This document shows, one piece after another, positions 1 to 9,500 of a stretch of DNA of 64,000 nucleotides. How positions within the stretch are numbered: position 1 is the first letter of the stretch; the number at the start of each line of letters is the position of its first letter. The DNA comes from Hydrogenophaga sp. (GTDB lineage Bacteria > Pseudomonadota > Gammaproteobacteria > Burkholderiales > Burkholderiaceae_C), in assembly GCF_030656115.1 (NCBI RefSeq), contig NZ_JAUSOO010000005.1, positions 32,356 through 96,355 on the forward strand, given 5' to 3'. A model generated the notes under the pieces. It did not search any database, was not told the origin of the DNA, and saw nothing but the letters and a program-made list of their open reading frames with translations. A program made the translations under genes and the position numbers.

Positions 1-486
1 GTGGACGAGGTGCTGGGCCAGATCGGCTCTGCTGTGGTCACCGTTGAAGGCCAGCGTTTTGAGATCAGCAGCCCCTCGCGACTGAACGACATCTGCATCA
101 CCGGTGTGTGCAACGGCCAGCCGTTCACCGCACAGGTGGAACGCGGTACGCTGCGCAACCCGCTGGCGCTGGTGGTGCAGCACAACGGCACCCGCATTGA
201 GACCATGGTGGTGTCGCGCCGCATGGCCGAGTTGCATCAACTCATGCCTTTCAAGGCACCACCCGACATGAGCAAATACGTGCTCTCGCCCATGCCCGGC
301 CTGCTGGTCGATGTGGCGGTGCAGGTGGGCCAGAAGGTGCAGGCTGGTGAGCGCGTGGCCGTGATTGAGGCCATGAAGATGGAAAACGTGCTGTTTGCCA
401 GTGCCGACGGCGTGGTCGCCAAGGTGTTGGCAGCCAAGGGCGAGTCACTCACGGTGGATCAGCCGATTGTGGAGTTCGAGAAATGA
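1..486 (+). CDS. acetyl/propionyl-CoA carboxylase alpha subunit, C-terminal part (5' truncated by window edge)
   Basis: This is the last 161 residues of a biotin-dependent acyl-CoA carboxylase alpha chain; the reading frame is open at base 1, so the biotin carboxylase part lies outside the window. The biotin carrier domain spans about residues 93-161, with the canonical EAMKMEN motif and the biotinylated lysine at visible residue 126. The residues before it are the linker of the family. The enzyme carboxylates acetyl- or propionyl-CoA in the cytoplasm using a separate beta subunit. The downstream gene, overlapping by four bases (ATGA), is a VOC protein resembling methylmalonyl-CoA epimerase, which favours a propionyl-CoA carboxylase role. 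That assignment is inference from context. Confidence 0.9.
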   Translation: MDEVLGQIGSAVVTVEGQRFEISSPSRLNDICITGVCNGQPFTAQVERGTLRNPLALVVQHNGTRIETMVVSRRMAELHQLMPFKAPPDMSKYVLSPMPGLLVDVAVQVGQKVQAGERVAVIEAMKMENVLFASADGVVAKVLAAKGESLTVDQPIVEFEK

Positions 487-965
487 AAGGCACCCCAAGA
501 CCGTTCAAGGTGCTGGGCGTGCAGCAAATCGCCATTGGCGGGCCCGACAAGCTGCGTCTGCAAACGCTTTGGGTGGACATGCTGGGTTTGGAAAAAACCG
601 GTACCTTCCAAAGCGAGCGCGAAAACGTGGACGAGGACATCTGCGCCATCGGCAGCGGCCCATTCAAGGTCGAGGTGGACCTGATGCAGCCCATGGACCC
701 GGACAAAAAACCGGCGGTGCATGCCACGCCGCTGAACCACATCGGCTTGTGGATCGACGACTTGCCTGTTGCTGTTGAATGGCTCATGGCGCAAGGCGTG
801 CGCTTTGCTCCAGGCGGCATTCGCAAAGGCGCTGCGGGTTTTGACATCACGTTTATGCACCCCAAAGCGAATGAGGAATTTCCGATCGCCGGCGAGGGCG
901 TGTTGATCGAACTGGTGCAGGCACCGCCCGAGGTGGTGGATGCTTTTGCCAGCCTGGTTGGGTAG
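483..965 (+). CDS. VOC-family protein, methylmalonyl-CoA epimerase/glyoxalase-like
   Basis: A 160-residue protein with two vicinal-oxygen-chelate beta-alpha-beta-beta-beta modules. Expected metal ligands are partly visible: the His of [10 protein letters not shown] near residue 86 and the Glu of the C-terminal LIELVQ. The first-strand His is replaced by Gln (VQQIAIGG, residue 15), which is unusual for a canonical epimerase and may mean a different ligand set. The start ATG overlaps the stop of the carboxylase gene, so the two are translationally coupled, which suggests a role in the methylmalonyl-CoA branch of propionate metabolism. It could equally be a glyoxalase or lactoylglutathione-lyase-like enzyme. 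A strong terminator follows. Confidence 0.75.
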   Translation: MKGTPRPFKVLGVQQIAIGGPDKLRLQTLWVDMLGLEKTGTFQSERENVDEDICAIGSGPFKVEVDLMQPMDPDKKPAVHATPLNHIGLWIDDLPVAVEWLMAQGVRFAPGGIRKGAAGFDITFMHPKANEEFPIAGEGVLIELVQAPPEVVDAFASLVG

Positions 966-1000
966 CCTGTCTGAGCGACTTCACCTTCATCTCCACTAAA

Positions 1001-1035
1001 AAACCCTGCCGGTGCTTATGCCGCAGGGTTTTTTT
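1001..1035 (+). terminator. Rho-independent terminator after the VOC gene
   Basis: The arms AAACCCTGC and GCAGGGTTT flank a 13-base loop and are followed by a run of T. It ends the carboxylase/VOC operon. The minus-strand rnfB-like gene ends just beyond it at 1061, so it may act in both directions. Confidence 0.85.
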
Positions 1036-1060
1036 GCGTACCTTCGCAGCTGCGCTCCGG

Positions 1061-1738
1061 TTACGTGGGTTGTTCCGGGTTTGCCGCCGCTTCGCGTCGG
1101 GCTCGGGCACGCGCCAGGGCCGCTTCGATCACCGAGCGTTTTTTGTTCAGTGTGGTGGGGTCGGTGTGCAGCGAATGTGCGGCCAGATCGGCCAGTTTCA
1201 TTTTGGCCTTGGCCTCCAGCCGCTGTTCGTGCTCCACGCTCTCTCGGGCGGTGCGCTGTTGCCGTTGCCGGTAGCGTTCGCGGGCTTGTTGGGCTTGTGT
1301 GTCTGTCCAGGCTTGCCAGCCGGTGCGTTCGCCGCTGACCACCTCCAACGCAATGCAGTCCACCGGGCAAACCGGCAAACACAGTTCACAACCGGTGCAA
1401 TGCGGTTCGATGACGGTGTGCATGCGTTTGTTGCTGCCCACAATGGCATCGGTGGGGCAGGCTTTGATGCACAGCGTGCAGCCAATGCACCAGTTTTCGT
1501 CGATCACGGCCACGGTCAGCGGCCCTTCAATACCGTGTGAGGTGTTGAGCGGGGTGATGGGCTGGCCTGTGATGGCCGCCAGGCGCGCAATCCCTTCAGC
1601 ACCGCCCGGCGGGCATTGGTTGATGTCGGCTTGTTGGCTGGCAATGGCCTGGGCGTAGCGGGCGCAATCGGGATAGCCGCAACGTGTGCACTGTGTTTGC
1701 GGCAAGACGGCGTCAATGCGCCGGGCAAGGTCGTTCAT
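1061..1738 (-). CDS. RnfB/RsxB-type iron-sulfur protein (ferredoxin-like)
   Basis: A 225-residue protein. Residues 1-60 carry the RnfB Fe-S domain with Cys17, Cys20, Cys25 and Cys42 (CTRCGYPDC then QCPPGG). Residues 80-130 hold two 4Fe-4S ferredoxin motifs, with Cys 84/87/90/94 and Cys 114/117/120/124. A charged Arg/Ala/Lys-rich tail of about 80 residues follows. Family members move electrons in the Rnf/Rsx complex, but no rnfA, C, D, G or E gene is nearby and there is no N-terminal membrane helix, so this is a soluble, stand-alone form. The ATG giving MNDLARRID was chosen because family members begin there; an in-frame ATG 32 bases upstream (1770) is possible. Confidence 0.85.
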   Translation of the reverse strand: MNDLARRIDAVLPQTQCTRCGYPDCARYAQAIASQQADINQCPPGGAEGIARLAAITGQPITPLNTSHGIEGPLTVAVIDENWCIGCTLCIKACPTDAIVGSNKRMHTVIEPHCTGCELCLPVCPVDCIALEVVSGERTGWQAWTDTQAQQARERYRQRQQRTARESVEHEQRLEAKAKMKLADLAAHSLHTDPTTLNKKRSVIEAALARARARREAAANPEQPT

Positions 1739-1787
1739 GCCGGGGAATATACCCGGGGTCGGGTTCATCCCCGGCAACCCGGGTGGA

Positions 1788-3416
1788 TCAGACGATCGGT
1801 GCCTGATCGGACTTGGCTGCTGCTGCAGAGGGCGCCACCGGTTCGGCAGCCACCACCGCCGGGCTGTTGCTTGCCACGGGGGCCGTGGCCGGGGCTTCTG
1901 TTTTGGCCACGGTGGTGGCTGCCACCGGTGCAGCCGAAGACTGGGCAGCAACTGCAACCGTTGTCACCGCCTTGGCGACCGGTGCTTTTGCAGTGGTCTT
2001 TTTGGCTGCGGCGGTTTTGACAGGCGTGGTTACCTGGGCAGGTTTGGTTTTGGCTGGCGCGGCTTTCACCGGTGCCACCGTGGCAGATACCTCGACTGCC
2101 GCCGCAGGAATGGCTTTGGGCTTGGCGGCTCCTTGGGCCGTTGGGTTTGCACCCGGCTGGTGAGCCAAAATGAAGGCCTTGACCAGCGGGTGCACCATTT
2201 CGCGCCAGCGACGACCACTGAAAATGCCATAGTGGCCCGCGCCAGCCGCTTCGTAGTGCATCTTCTGCTTCGGGGTGATGCCGGTGCACAGGTCGTGCGC
2301 AGCCGCTGTCTGACCCGAGCCAGAAATATCGTCCAATTCGCCTTCAATCGTCAGCAAGGCGGTGTGGGTGATGTCTTGCGGCTTGACCCGCTCCACCTTG
2401 CCTTTGGGATTTTTCACATCCCAGGTGCCGTTGACCAGTTTGAAGTCCTGGAACACGGTGTCGATCGTTTCCAGGTAGTAATCAGCATCCATGTCGAGTA
2501 CAGCGTTGTACTCGTCATAAAACTTGCGGTGGCTCTCGGCGCTGGAGTCGTCGCCCTTGATCAGATCTTTAAAGTAATCGTAGTGGCTGTCGGCGTGGCG
2601 GTTCGGGTTCATGGCAATGAACCCGGTGTGCTGCAGGAAGCCGGGGTACACACGGCGCCCAGCGCCCGGGAAACTCTCCGGTACACGGTAAATCACGTTG
2701 TTTTCGAACCAGCTGTGGCTGCGCTGCACGGCCAAGTGGTTGACGGCGGTGGGCGACTTGCGCGCGTCAATGGGGCCACCCATCATGGTCATGGTCAGCG
2801 GTGTGGTTTCGCCACGGCTCGCCATCAGCGACACGGCAGCCAACACCGGCACGGTGGGCTGGCACACGCTCATGACATGGCAATTGCCGTACTTGGATTG
2901 CAGGTGGCGAATAAATTCCTGAACATAGTTGACGTAGTCGTCGAGGTGGAACTCACCTTCTGACAACGGCACCAAACGGGCATTTTTCCAATCTGTGATG
3001 TAGACCTTGTGGTCTTTGAGCATGGTGCGCACGGTGTCGCGCAGCAGCGTGGCGTAGTGGCCCGAGAGCGGCGCCACGATCAACACCGCTGGTTGGCCCT
3101 TGAGTTTGCTCAACGTGTCAGCGTCGTCGGAGAATCGTTTGAAGCGGCGCAGTTCGCAGAATGGCTTGTCCATTTCGATGCGTTCGTGGATCGCGACGTC
3201 CACACCGTCCACATCCACCGTGGGGATGCCAAACACGGGTTTTTCGTAGTCTTTGCCCAGCCTGTGCATCAGGTCGTAGGCGGCCGATACGCGTTGGGCC
3301 AAGGGGAACTGACCCAGAGGCAGTCCTGGGTTGCTGAACATTTTGGCTGCAACCTCGGCCAGGTCAGAGAACGGCTCCATGATGGAGCGCTGGGTTTCGT
3401 AAATCTGGTAGAGCAT
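1788..3416 (-). CDS. phaZ: intracellular poly(3-hydroxybutyrate) depolymerase with long C-terminal tail
   Basis: The first about 420 residues closely follow intracellular PhaZ1-type PHB depolymerases: the start MLYQIYETQ, the nucleophile in SVCQPTVPV (Cys185), the acid in GELDDISG (Asp362 or 363) and the His in [10 protein letters not shown] (His395). It would hydrolyse granule PHB to 3-hydroxybutyrate units. Known members end at about 420 residues; this one reaches 542 through an Ala/Pro/Lys/Thr/Val-rich tail (about 425-542) with repeated AK and PAK-like segments. The gene stands alone on the minus strand and a near-perfect palindrome lies just upstream. The 3-hydroxybutyrate dehydrogenase at 15869 would take its product forward, and PhaR at 20363 is a candidate regulator. 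Confidence 0.92.
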   Translation of the reverse strand: MLYQIYETQRSIMEPFSDLAEVAAKMFSNPGLPLGQFPLAQRVSAAYDLMHRLGKDYEKPVFGIPTVDVDGVDVAIHERIEMDKPFCELRRFKRFSDDADTLSKLKGQPAVLIVAPLSGHYATLLRDTVRTMLKDHKVYITDWKNARLVPLSEGEFHLDDYVNYVQEFIRHLQSKYGNCHVMSVCQPTVPVLAAVSLMASRGETTPLTMTMMGGPIDARKSPTAVNHLAVQRSHSWFENNVIYRVPESFPGAGRRVYPGFLQHTGFIAMNPNRHADSHYDYFKDLIKGDDSSAESHRKFYDEYNAVLDMDADYYLETIDTVFQDFKLVNGTWDVKNPKGKVERVKPQDITHTALLTIEGELDDISGSGQTAAAHDLCTGITPKQKMHYEAAGAGHYGIFSGRRWREMVHPLVKAFILAHQPGANPTAQGAAKPKAIPAAAVEVSATVAPVKAAPAKTKPAQVTTPVKTAAAKKTTAKAPVAKAVTTVAVAAQSSAAPVAATTVAKTEAPATAPVASNSPAVVAAEPVAPSAAAAKSDQAPIV

Positions 3417-3431
3417 GGGTGTGGAAAAACA

Positions 3432-3454
3432 GTTATGTTGCAGTGCAATATAAC
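3432..3454. promoter_or_regulatory. near-perfect 23-bp palindrome upstream of phaZ (candidate operator)
   Basis: The half-sites GTTATGTTGCA and TGCAATATAAC flank a central G, with one mismatched pair. The core TTGCAGTGCAA is a perfect palindrome around that G. The site lies 16-38 bases upstream of the phaZ start and overlaps a possible minus-strand -10 (TATATT), so a protein bound there could block phaZ transcription. PhaR or another PHB-responsive regulator is a plausible ligand; that is inference. Confidence 0.6.
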
Positions 3455-3534
3455 AGCATGGCGTGCTTTTTGTGACGGTGAAAACACCTAAATTCCCGGC
3501 CTGGTTGTCACCTTTGTGAAAGAATTCAACCGGA

Positions 3535-3550
3535 GTTTTTCTAGAAAAAC
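3535..3550. repeat. perfect 16-bp palindrome between rhlE-like and phaZ
   Basis: GTTTTTCTAGAAAAAC reads the same on both strands. It lies 38 bases beyond the 3' end of the minus-strand helicase gene's stop codon side and upstream of phaZ. With no real loop it is more likely a protein-binding site, or part of a weak terminator, than a stable hairpin. Confidence 0.4.
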
Positions 3551-3587
3551 GGTGTTCTCATGGGCTGGTATTGCGACCCACAACCCC

Positions 3588-4841
3588 TCACGCCGCGCCG
3601 GTACCCGCAGCAGCAGCTGCGCGCAACTTGTCTTTTTTGCTGGGCCGTTTGCCCTTGATGCCGCCGTTGTCTGGCCCCACCGGGTTGCGCGGTACGGCCA
3701 CTTCGACGGGTTCAAACCCCGCAATCTGTTCGCGCGGCAGGCTCAGGCCTTGGCGTTTTTCGATCAGGTTCCAGTGCGCTTCGGTGTCGGCGCTCACGAA
3801 ACTCACGGCCAGGCCGCTTTCGCCCGCGCGACCGGTGCGGCCGATGCGGTGCACATAGTCCACCGCTGAGCGGGGCAGGTCAAAGTTCACCACCACTGGC
3901 AGCTGCGCAATGTCGATGCCGCGCGCGGTCAGGTCGGTGGTCACCACCACGTCCCAGCGTTTTTGCTTGAACTCGTCCAGCGCCTGCTTGCGCGCGCCTT
4001 GGCTCAAGCCACCGTGAAACGAGGTGGCGTACAGATCGCCGTGGTGCAGTTTGGTGGCCAGCCGGTCGGCCGCATATTGCGTGGCCACAAACACCAGCAC
4101 CCGCTCCCAGCCGTTGTCTTTGATGAGCTTGCGCAGCAGCTGGGTGCGCCGGCCGGCGTCTACCTGGATCACCCGCTGCAGCACCACGGCGTCGGCCACC
4201 GGAGCAGAGGGAATGTCGATGTGCTCGGGCGTTTGTAGCAAGCCACCAGCCAGCGCCTGTACGTTGGGCGGGAACGTGGCTGAGAAAAACAGCGTGTGCC
4301 GTTGCGCCGGCAGCAGTGCGAGTACGCGGGTGAGTTCTTCGGCAAAGCCCAGGTCGAGCAACCGGTCGGCCTCATCCAGCACCAACATGTCCACCGCAGA
4401 CAGCCGCAGGGCGTTGTGATCCACAAGGTCGAGCAGGCGCCCTGGCGTGGCCACCACCACGTCGGCCCCGCCGCGCAGTGCCATCATTTGCGGGTTGATG
4501 GACACACCACCAAACAGCACCGCCACCTTGGGCCGCTCGGTCAGGTGCTGGGCCAGGCTGCGCAGCACTTCGCCCACCTGGGCGGCCAGCTCGCGCGTGG
4601 GCACCAGCACCAGCGCACGCACGCGCCGGGGCGTGTGCAGCGGCGCGCCTTGCAGGCGCTGCAGCAGCGGCAGCACATAGGCAGCGGTTTTGCCCGATCC
4701 GGTCTGGGCCGTGGCCAGCACGTCTTTGCCTTGCAGCACGGCCGGAATGGCAGCCTGCTGGATGGGTGTGGGGGCTGTGAAACCGAGTTCGGCAGCGGCT
4801 TGGGCGAGGGCGGGAACGAGCCCGAGAGCAGTAAATGGCAT
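3588..4841 (-). CDS. DEAD-box ATP-dependent RNA helicase, RhlE-like
   Basis: A 417-residue DEAD-box helicase. Visible motifs in order are the Q motif (GFTAPTPIQQ), motif I (AQTGSGKT), motif Ia (PTRELAAQ), GG, TPGR, DEAD (VLDEADRLLDLGF), SAT (FFSATFPP), the helicase C-domain motifs (TDLTARGIDI) and HRIGRTGRAG. A short basic tail rich in Lys and Ala follows. It would unwind RNA during ribosome assembly or mRNA decay, as RhlE does. The exact subfamily (RhlE, SrmB or DbpA) cannot be settled by eye, although the core and short tail fit RhlE best. It is monocistronic on the minus strand. Confidence 0.85.
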   Translation of the reverse strand: MPFTALGLVPALAQAAAELGFTAPTPIQQAAIPAVLQGKDVLATAQTGSGKTAAYVLPLLQRLQGAPLHTPRRVRALVLVPTRELAAQVGEVLRSLAQHLTERPKVAVLFGGVSINPQMMALRGGADVVVATPGRLLDLVDHNALRLSAVDMLVLDEADRLLDLGFAEELTRVLALLPAQRHTLFFSATFPPNVQALAGGLLQTPEHIDIPSAPVADAVVLQRVIQVDAGRRTQLLRKLIKDNGWERVLVFVATQYAADRLATKLHHGDLYATSFHGGLSQGARKQALDEFKQKRWDVVVTTDLTARGIDIAQLPVVVNFDLPRSAVDYVHRIGRTGRAGESGLAVSFVSADTEAHWNLIEKRQGLSLPREQIAGFEPVEVAVPRNPVGPDNGGIKGKRPSKKDKLRAAAAAGTGAA

Positions 4842-4916
4842 GGTGCGGTGTTTCTTTGCAGTTTAACGGGGCGGGCTGCGGTGGCGCTGCGGCACAAGGC
4901 GCTACGATCGGCGCCC

Positions 4917-5279
4917 ATGAAAAACAAGCTTTCCAGTGGTGGACTGGTGTATTCCACGGAAGCCGGACGCATGTGCCCGGCCTGCCGCCAGCCGGTGGCC
5001 CAGTGTGTGTGCGGCCAGCGCAGTGCTGTGCCGGCTGGCGACGGCGTGGTGCGCGTGTCGCGCGAAACCAAGGGACGCGGCGGCAAAGCGGTCACGCTGG
5101 TGAAAGGGCTGGCGCTGGACGCCGCCGGGCTCACCGCCCTGGGCAAGCAGCTCAAGGCGGCCTGCGGCACCGGCGGCACAGTGAAAGACGGCGTGATCGA
5201 AATACAAGGCGATCACATCGACCGGATCATGGCGGCGCTGAAAGCCCAGGGCCATATGGTGAAACGCGCTGGCGGCTGA
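4917..5279 (+). CDS. SUI1/YciH-family translation initiation factor
   Basis: A 120-residue protein with an N-terminal four-cysteine cluster (Cys20, Cys23, Cys30, Cys32) followed by a SUI1/eIF1-like fold (VRVSRETKGRGGKAVTLVKG, then LKAACGTGGTVKDG and IEIQGDH). Bacterial YciH homologues resemble eukaryotic eIF1 and affect start-site fidelity, but their exact role is still modestly characterised. The ATG at 4917 gives the standard family N-terminus. It is divergent from the helicase gene, with about 75 bases between their starts, and converges on the thioredoxin-like gene, ending 7 bases from it. Confidence 0.88.
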   Translation: MKNKLSSGGLVYSTEAGRMCPACRQPVAQCVCGQRSAVPAGDGVVRVSRETKGRGGKAVTLVKGLALDAAGLTALGKQLKAACGTGGTVKDGVIEIQGDHIDRIMAALKAQGHMVKRAGG

Positions 5280-5286
5280 GCGCCTG

Positions 5287-5826
5287 TCAAAACCAGTCCG
5301 CCCACCACAGCCGCAGCCGCATGCCCAGCTCGGTGGTGTAACCCACGGTGGCGCCGCGCAGCTGGCCTTGGCCGTCCACTACCACAAACGCGGGCACCGC
5401 CTTGAAGCCCAGCGCGCGGGCCATCTCGCCGCGCGGGTCCACGGCGGTGGGCCAAGGCAGCTGGCGCTGTGCCAGCACACGGGCCACGGCATCGGCCTGA
5501 CCCGACTGCATGGCCACGGTCAGCACCCGCCCGCCTGGCACCAGGCGGCTGATGCTGTGCTCTTCGGTGCGGCAAATGGGGCACCAGTCGGCCCACACGT
5601 GCAGCGCCACGGGCTGGCCCGGGTGCTGCGCGCGCCAGGCGCTCAGCGTGGTGGGGGTGCGGCTGCCGTCGGGCGCGATCAGGGTGAATGCCAGCTCGGG
5701 CACCGGGCCCGCGGGCACGCCGCGTGTTTGCCACGCTTGCACGCCCAGAAACACCGCCAGCACCAAGGCCAGGGTGCCCAGGTGGCTGCGCCATTCGCGG
5801 CGCAGGTGGCTGGCGATGCGGCCCAT
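5287..5826 (-). CDS. membrane-anchored thioredoxin-like disulfide oxidoreductase (ScsD/TlpA-like)
   Basis: A 179-residue protein with one N-terminal membrane helix (about residues 16-34), then a thioredoxin fold with the active site WCPIC (Cys82, Cys85) inside HVWADWCPIC. The cis-Pro region is AVPAFVVVDG. The topology puts the redox domain in the periplasm, where it would reduce or isomerise disulfides as ScsD/TlpA-like proteins do; the substrate is unknown. Its ATG overlaps the serB stop by one base (TGATG), so it is translationally coupled to serB. That pairing is conserved-looking but has no obvious biochemical logic. Confidence 0.8.
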   Translation of the reverse strand: MGRIASHLRREWRSHLGTLALVLAVFLGVQAWQTRGVPAGPVPELAFTLIAPDGSRTPTTLSAWRAQHPGQPVALHVWADWCPICRTEEHSISRLVPGGRVLTVAMQSGQADAVARVLAQRQLPWPTAVDPRGEMARALGFKAVPAFVVVDGQGQLRGATVGYTTELGMRLRLWWADWF

Positions 5827-6551
5827 CAACGCAGCACTTCCAGCAGGCGGTCCAGACCGCCTTCGTTGATGGCGACCATGGCCTGGGCGCGCACCGCCGG
5901 CTTGGCGTGGTACGCCACCGAAAGCCCGGCCTCGCCCATCATGGGCAGGTCGTTGGCGCCGTCGCCCATGGCAATGGCCTGCTGGGGGCTGATGCCCAGC
6001 AACGCGCAGGTTTCCAGCAGCATCTTGCGTTTTTCCTTGCCGTCGCAAATGTCGCCCCAGGGCTGGTCCACCATGCGTCCGGTGAGCTGGCCGCAGTTGG
6101 GGCCGCTCTCAATTTCCAGCACGTTGGAGCGCGTGTGGTCGATGCCCAGGCGGTCGCGCACGTGGTCGGTGAAGTAGGTGAACCCGCCCGACACCAACAA
6201 TACCTTGAGGCCCGCCGCCTTGCAGGCTTTCACCAGCGCTTCGGCGCCGGGGTTGAGCTGCAGGCGCTGCGTCAATACCTGTTCCATGTCGGCCACGGTC
6301 ACGCCGCGCAGCAGCGCCACACGCCGGCGCAGGCTGTCTTTGTAGTCGGTGATTTCGCCGCGCATGGCGGCTTCCGTGATGGCTGCGACCTCGGGCTTGC
6401 GGCCTGCGGCATCCGCAATTTCGTCCACACACTCGATGTTGATGAGCGTGGAGTCCATGTCAAACGCGATGAGCTTGAAGTCGCTCAGGTTCAGCGGCGG
6501 CGTGAAGCCTTGCAGGGTCAGGCCGGGGGCGAATTCGGTGGGTGTGCTCAT
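5826..6551 (-). CDS. serB: phosphoserine phosphatase
   Basis: A 241-residue HAD-superfamily phosphatase. Motif I is FDMDSTLIN (Asp31 nucleophile, Asp33), motif II is LLVSGGFTYF, and motif III/IV is MGDGANDLPMM. ECVDEIADAAG and the cap segment between motifs I and II are typical of SerB. It hydrolyses O-phosphoserine to L-serine, the last step of serine synthesis. It lacks the long N-terminal ACT region of some homologues, as expected for the short betaproteobacterial form. It sits between mfd (upstream) and the thioredoxin-like gene (downstream), all on the minus strand, and is probably co-transcribed. Confidence 0.95.
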   Translation of the reverse strand: MSTPTEFAPGLTLQGFTPPLNLSDFKLIAFDMDSTLINIECVDEIADAAGRKPEVAAITEAAMRGEITDYKDSLRRRVALLRGVTVADMEQVLTQRLQLNPGAEALVKACKAAGLKVLLVSGGFTYFTDHVRDRLGIDHTRSNVLEIESGPNCGQLTGRMVDQPWGDICDGKEKRKMLLETCALLGISPQQAIAMGDGANDLPMMGEAGLSVAYHAKPAVRAQAMVAINEGGLDRLLEVLR

Positions 6552-6565
6552 AGGTGGGGTGGCGC

Positions 6566-9500
6566 TCAGGCCATTTCAGGTTTTTTGATGGGTTGGCCCA
6601 GGCTGCGCAGCACATCGCGCACCAGTTGCACGCGGTCTTTCACCTCGGGCAGGGCGCGCTCGATACGCAGCTTTTCGTTGCCGGCCAGCTTGATGTGGCG
6701 GTTTTTCTGGATCAGCTCGATGATGCGCATCGGCTCCACCGGCGGGTTGGCTTTGAAGGTGATGTTCGTCACGCCGGGCGCTGCGTCCACCTTGACCACG
6801 CCGTAGGGCGCGCTCAGCACGCGCAGGCGGTGCACGTCGATCAGCGTTTGCGCCTGCTGGGGCAGTTTGCCGAAACGGTCCACAATTTCCTCCAGCAGCG
6901 CATCCACCTGGTCGGCGGTTTTGGCGGTGGCCAGCTTTTTGTAAAAGCTCAGGCGCAGATGCACATCGCCGCAGTAGTCGCTGGGCAGCAGGGCAGGGGC
7001 GTGCAGGTTGATGTCGGTGGTGACGGAGAGCGGGCTCAGCAGGTCGGGCTCGCGTCCGGCTTTGAGCGACGCCACGGCTTCGTTGAGCATTTCGTTGTAG
7101 AGCTGAAAACCCACCTCCAACATGTTGCCGCTCTGGTTTTCGCCCAGCACCTCGCCGGCACCCCGAATCTCCAGGTCGTGCATGGCCAAATAGAAGCCGC
7201 TGCCCAGTTCTTCCATTTGTTGAATGGCATCGAGCCGTTGGGCGGCCTGCTTGGTGAGGCCTTCAATGTCCGGCACCATGAGGTAGGCGTAGGCTTGGTG
7301 GTGGCTGCGGCCCACGCGCCCGCGCAATTGGTGCAACTGCGCCAGACCAAACTTGTCGGCCCTGCTCATCACGATGGTGTTGGCGGTGGGCACGTCGATG
7401 CCGGTTTCAATGATGGTGGAGCACAGCAACACATTGAAGCGCTGGGCCACAAAGTCGCGCATCACATGCTCCAGGTCCCGCTCGGGCATCTGGCCGTGCG
7501 CGATGGCGATGCGCGCTTCCGGCAAAATTTCTTCCAGCTTCTGCTTGCGGTTCTCGATCGTGTCCACCTCGTTGTGCAGGAAGTACACCTGCCCGCCGCG
7601 CTTGAGTTCGCGCAGCACCGCTTCGCGGATGACGCCGTTGTTCTCGCTGCGCACAAAGGTCTTGATGGCCAGGCGGCGCTGCGGCGCGGTGGCAATCACC
7701 GACAGGTCGCGCAGGCCTTCGAGTGCCATGCCCAGGGTGCGCGGAATGGGTGTGGCGGTCAGCGTGAGCACGTCCACCTCGGCGCGCAGGGCTTTCATCT
7801 GCTCTTTGTGGCGCACGCCAAAGCGGTGCTCTTCGTCGATGATGAGCAGGCCCAGGTTGTGGAACTTGGTGGATTCGCTCAGCAGTTTGTGTGTGCCCAC
7901 GACAATGTCCACCGTGCCGTCGGCAATGCCCTTGATGGCGGCGGTGATCTCCTTACCCGAACGAAAGCGCGACACCTCGGCGATCTTGACGGGCCACTTG
8001 GCAAAGCGGTCCACCAGCGTCTGGTAGTGCTGCTCTGCCAGCAGCGTGGTGGGGGCCAAAAAGGCCACCTGGCGCCCGCCGGTCACCGCCACAAACGCAG
8101 CACGCAGCGCCACCTCGGTCTTGCCGAAACCGACGTCGCCACACACCAGCCGATCCATGGGGCGCGGGCTGATCATGTCCTGGATGACGGCGTGGATGGC
8201 GCCGCGCTGGTCAGCGGTTTCTTCAAAGCCGAAGTCGTTGGCAAAAATTTCGTAGTCTTGTGCCGAGAAACGGAATGCATGGCCCTGGCGGGCAGCGCGG
8301 CGGGCGTAGATGTTGAGCAGTTCGGCGGCGGCGTCGCGCACCTGTTCAGCCGCTTTGCGCTTGGCCTTGTCCCACTGGCCGCTGCCCAGGCGGTGCAGCG
8401 GCGCTTCGTCGGCGCTCACGCCGGTGTAGCGGCCGATCAGCTGCAGCTGGCTCACCGGCACGTACAGCACCGCCTTGTCGGCGTATTCCAGGTGCAAAAA
8501 CTCCATCAGCGCGGGCGAGCCGTCCGGGTTTTTCTCGCCCATGTCCATCTCGACCAGGCCCCGGTAGCGGCCAATGCCGTGCGCGTTGTGCACCACCGGG
8601 TCGCCCACGTTGAGCTCGCTCAGGTCTTTGATCAGCGCGTCCACATCGCTGACCTGCTCCTGCTTCTTGCGCCGGCGCGTGGTCGGGCCAGCGGCAAACA
8701 GCTCGGTTTCGGTGACGAAGTCGATGCCGTCTTCGATGGACGAGAAGCCCACTGTCAGCGCGGCGGTGGCGATGCCCAACTTTTCGTCACTGGCCCTGAA
8801 TTCGGCCAGCGAATCAAAAGCGGGTGGACTGACGCCACTGGCGCGCAAAAAGTCCAGCAGGCTCTCGCGCCGGCCATCGCTCTCGGCCAACAGCAGCACG
8901 CGGTGCGCGGTGTTGCGGATGTGGGTTTGCAGCCGCGAGAGCGGGTCTTCGGCACCGCGCAGCACCGAGAGGTCGCCCAGCGTTTGCGCAAAGGCGTTGT
9001 CGGCCACGTCGGCCAGCGCCTTACCAGCGCCGGGCCGCCCCAAGCTGGTGGGCGCCCCCTCGGGGGGCTGCGAACCTCGCGCAGCGGGGAGCGTGGGGGC
9101 ATGGCTCCTGATGGCAAGTTGCGCGTGTGCGTTGGCTTGGGTGTAGAAGCCTTCGGCTGTGAGAAACAAACTCTCGGGCGGCAAGGCGGGCCGTTCGGGA
9201 TCGGTTTTGACGAGGCGGTAGCGCTCTTGTGTGTCTTGCCAGAATCGCTGGAAGGCCGGCTCCAGGTCGCCGTGCAGCACCACGGTGGCTGCTTCACCCA
9301 AGTAGTCGAACACCGTGGCCGTGTCTTCAAAAAACAGCGGCAGGTAGTACTCGATGCCGGCGGTGGCCACGCAGTTGCCCATGTCTTTGTAGATGCGGCT
9401 TTTGGTCGGGTCGCCGTCCAGCAGTTCGCGCCAGCGGCTGCGAAATTTGGCGCGCGCCGCGTCGTCCATCGGGAATTCGCGTCCGGGCAGCAGCCGCACC

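Noticed and set aside
5287..5826. Considered as a cytochrome-maturation thioredoxin (CcmG)
   Set aside because: No ccm genes nearby and the WCPIC active site and length fit ScsD/TlpA-like proteins better.
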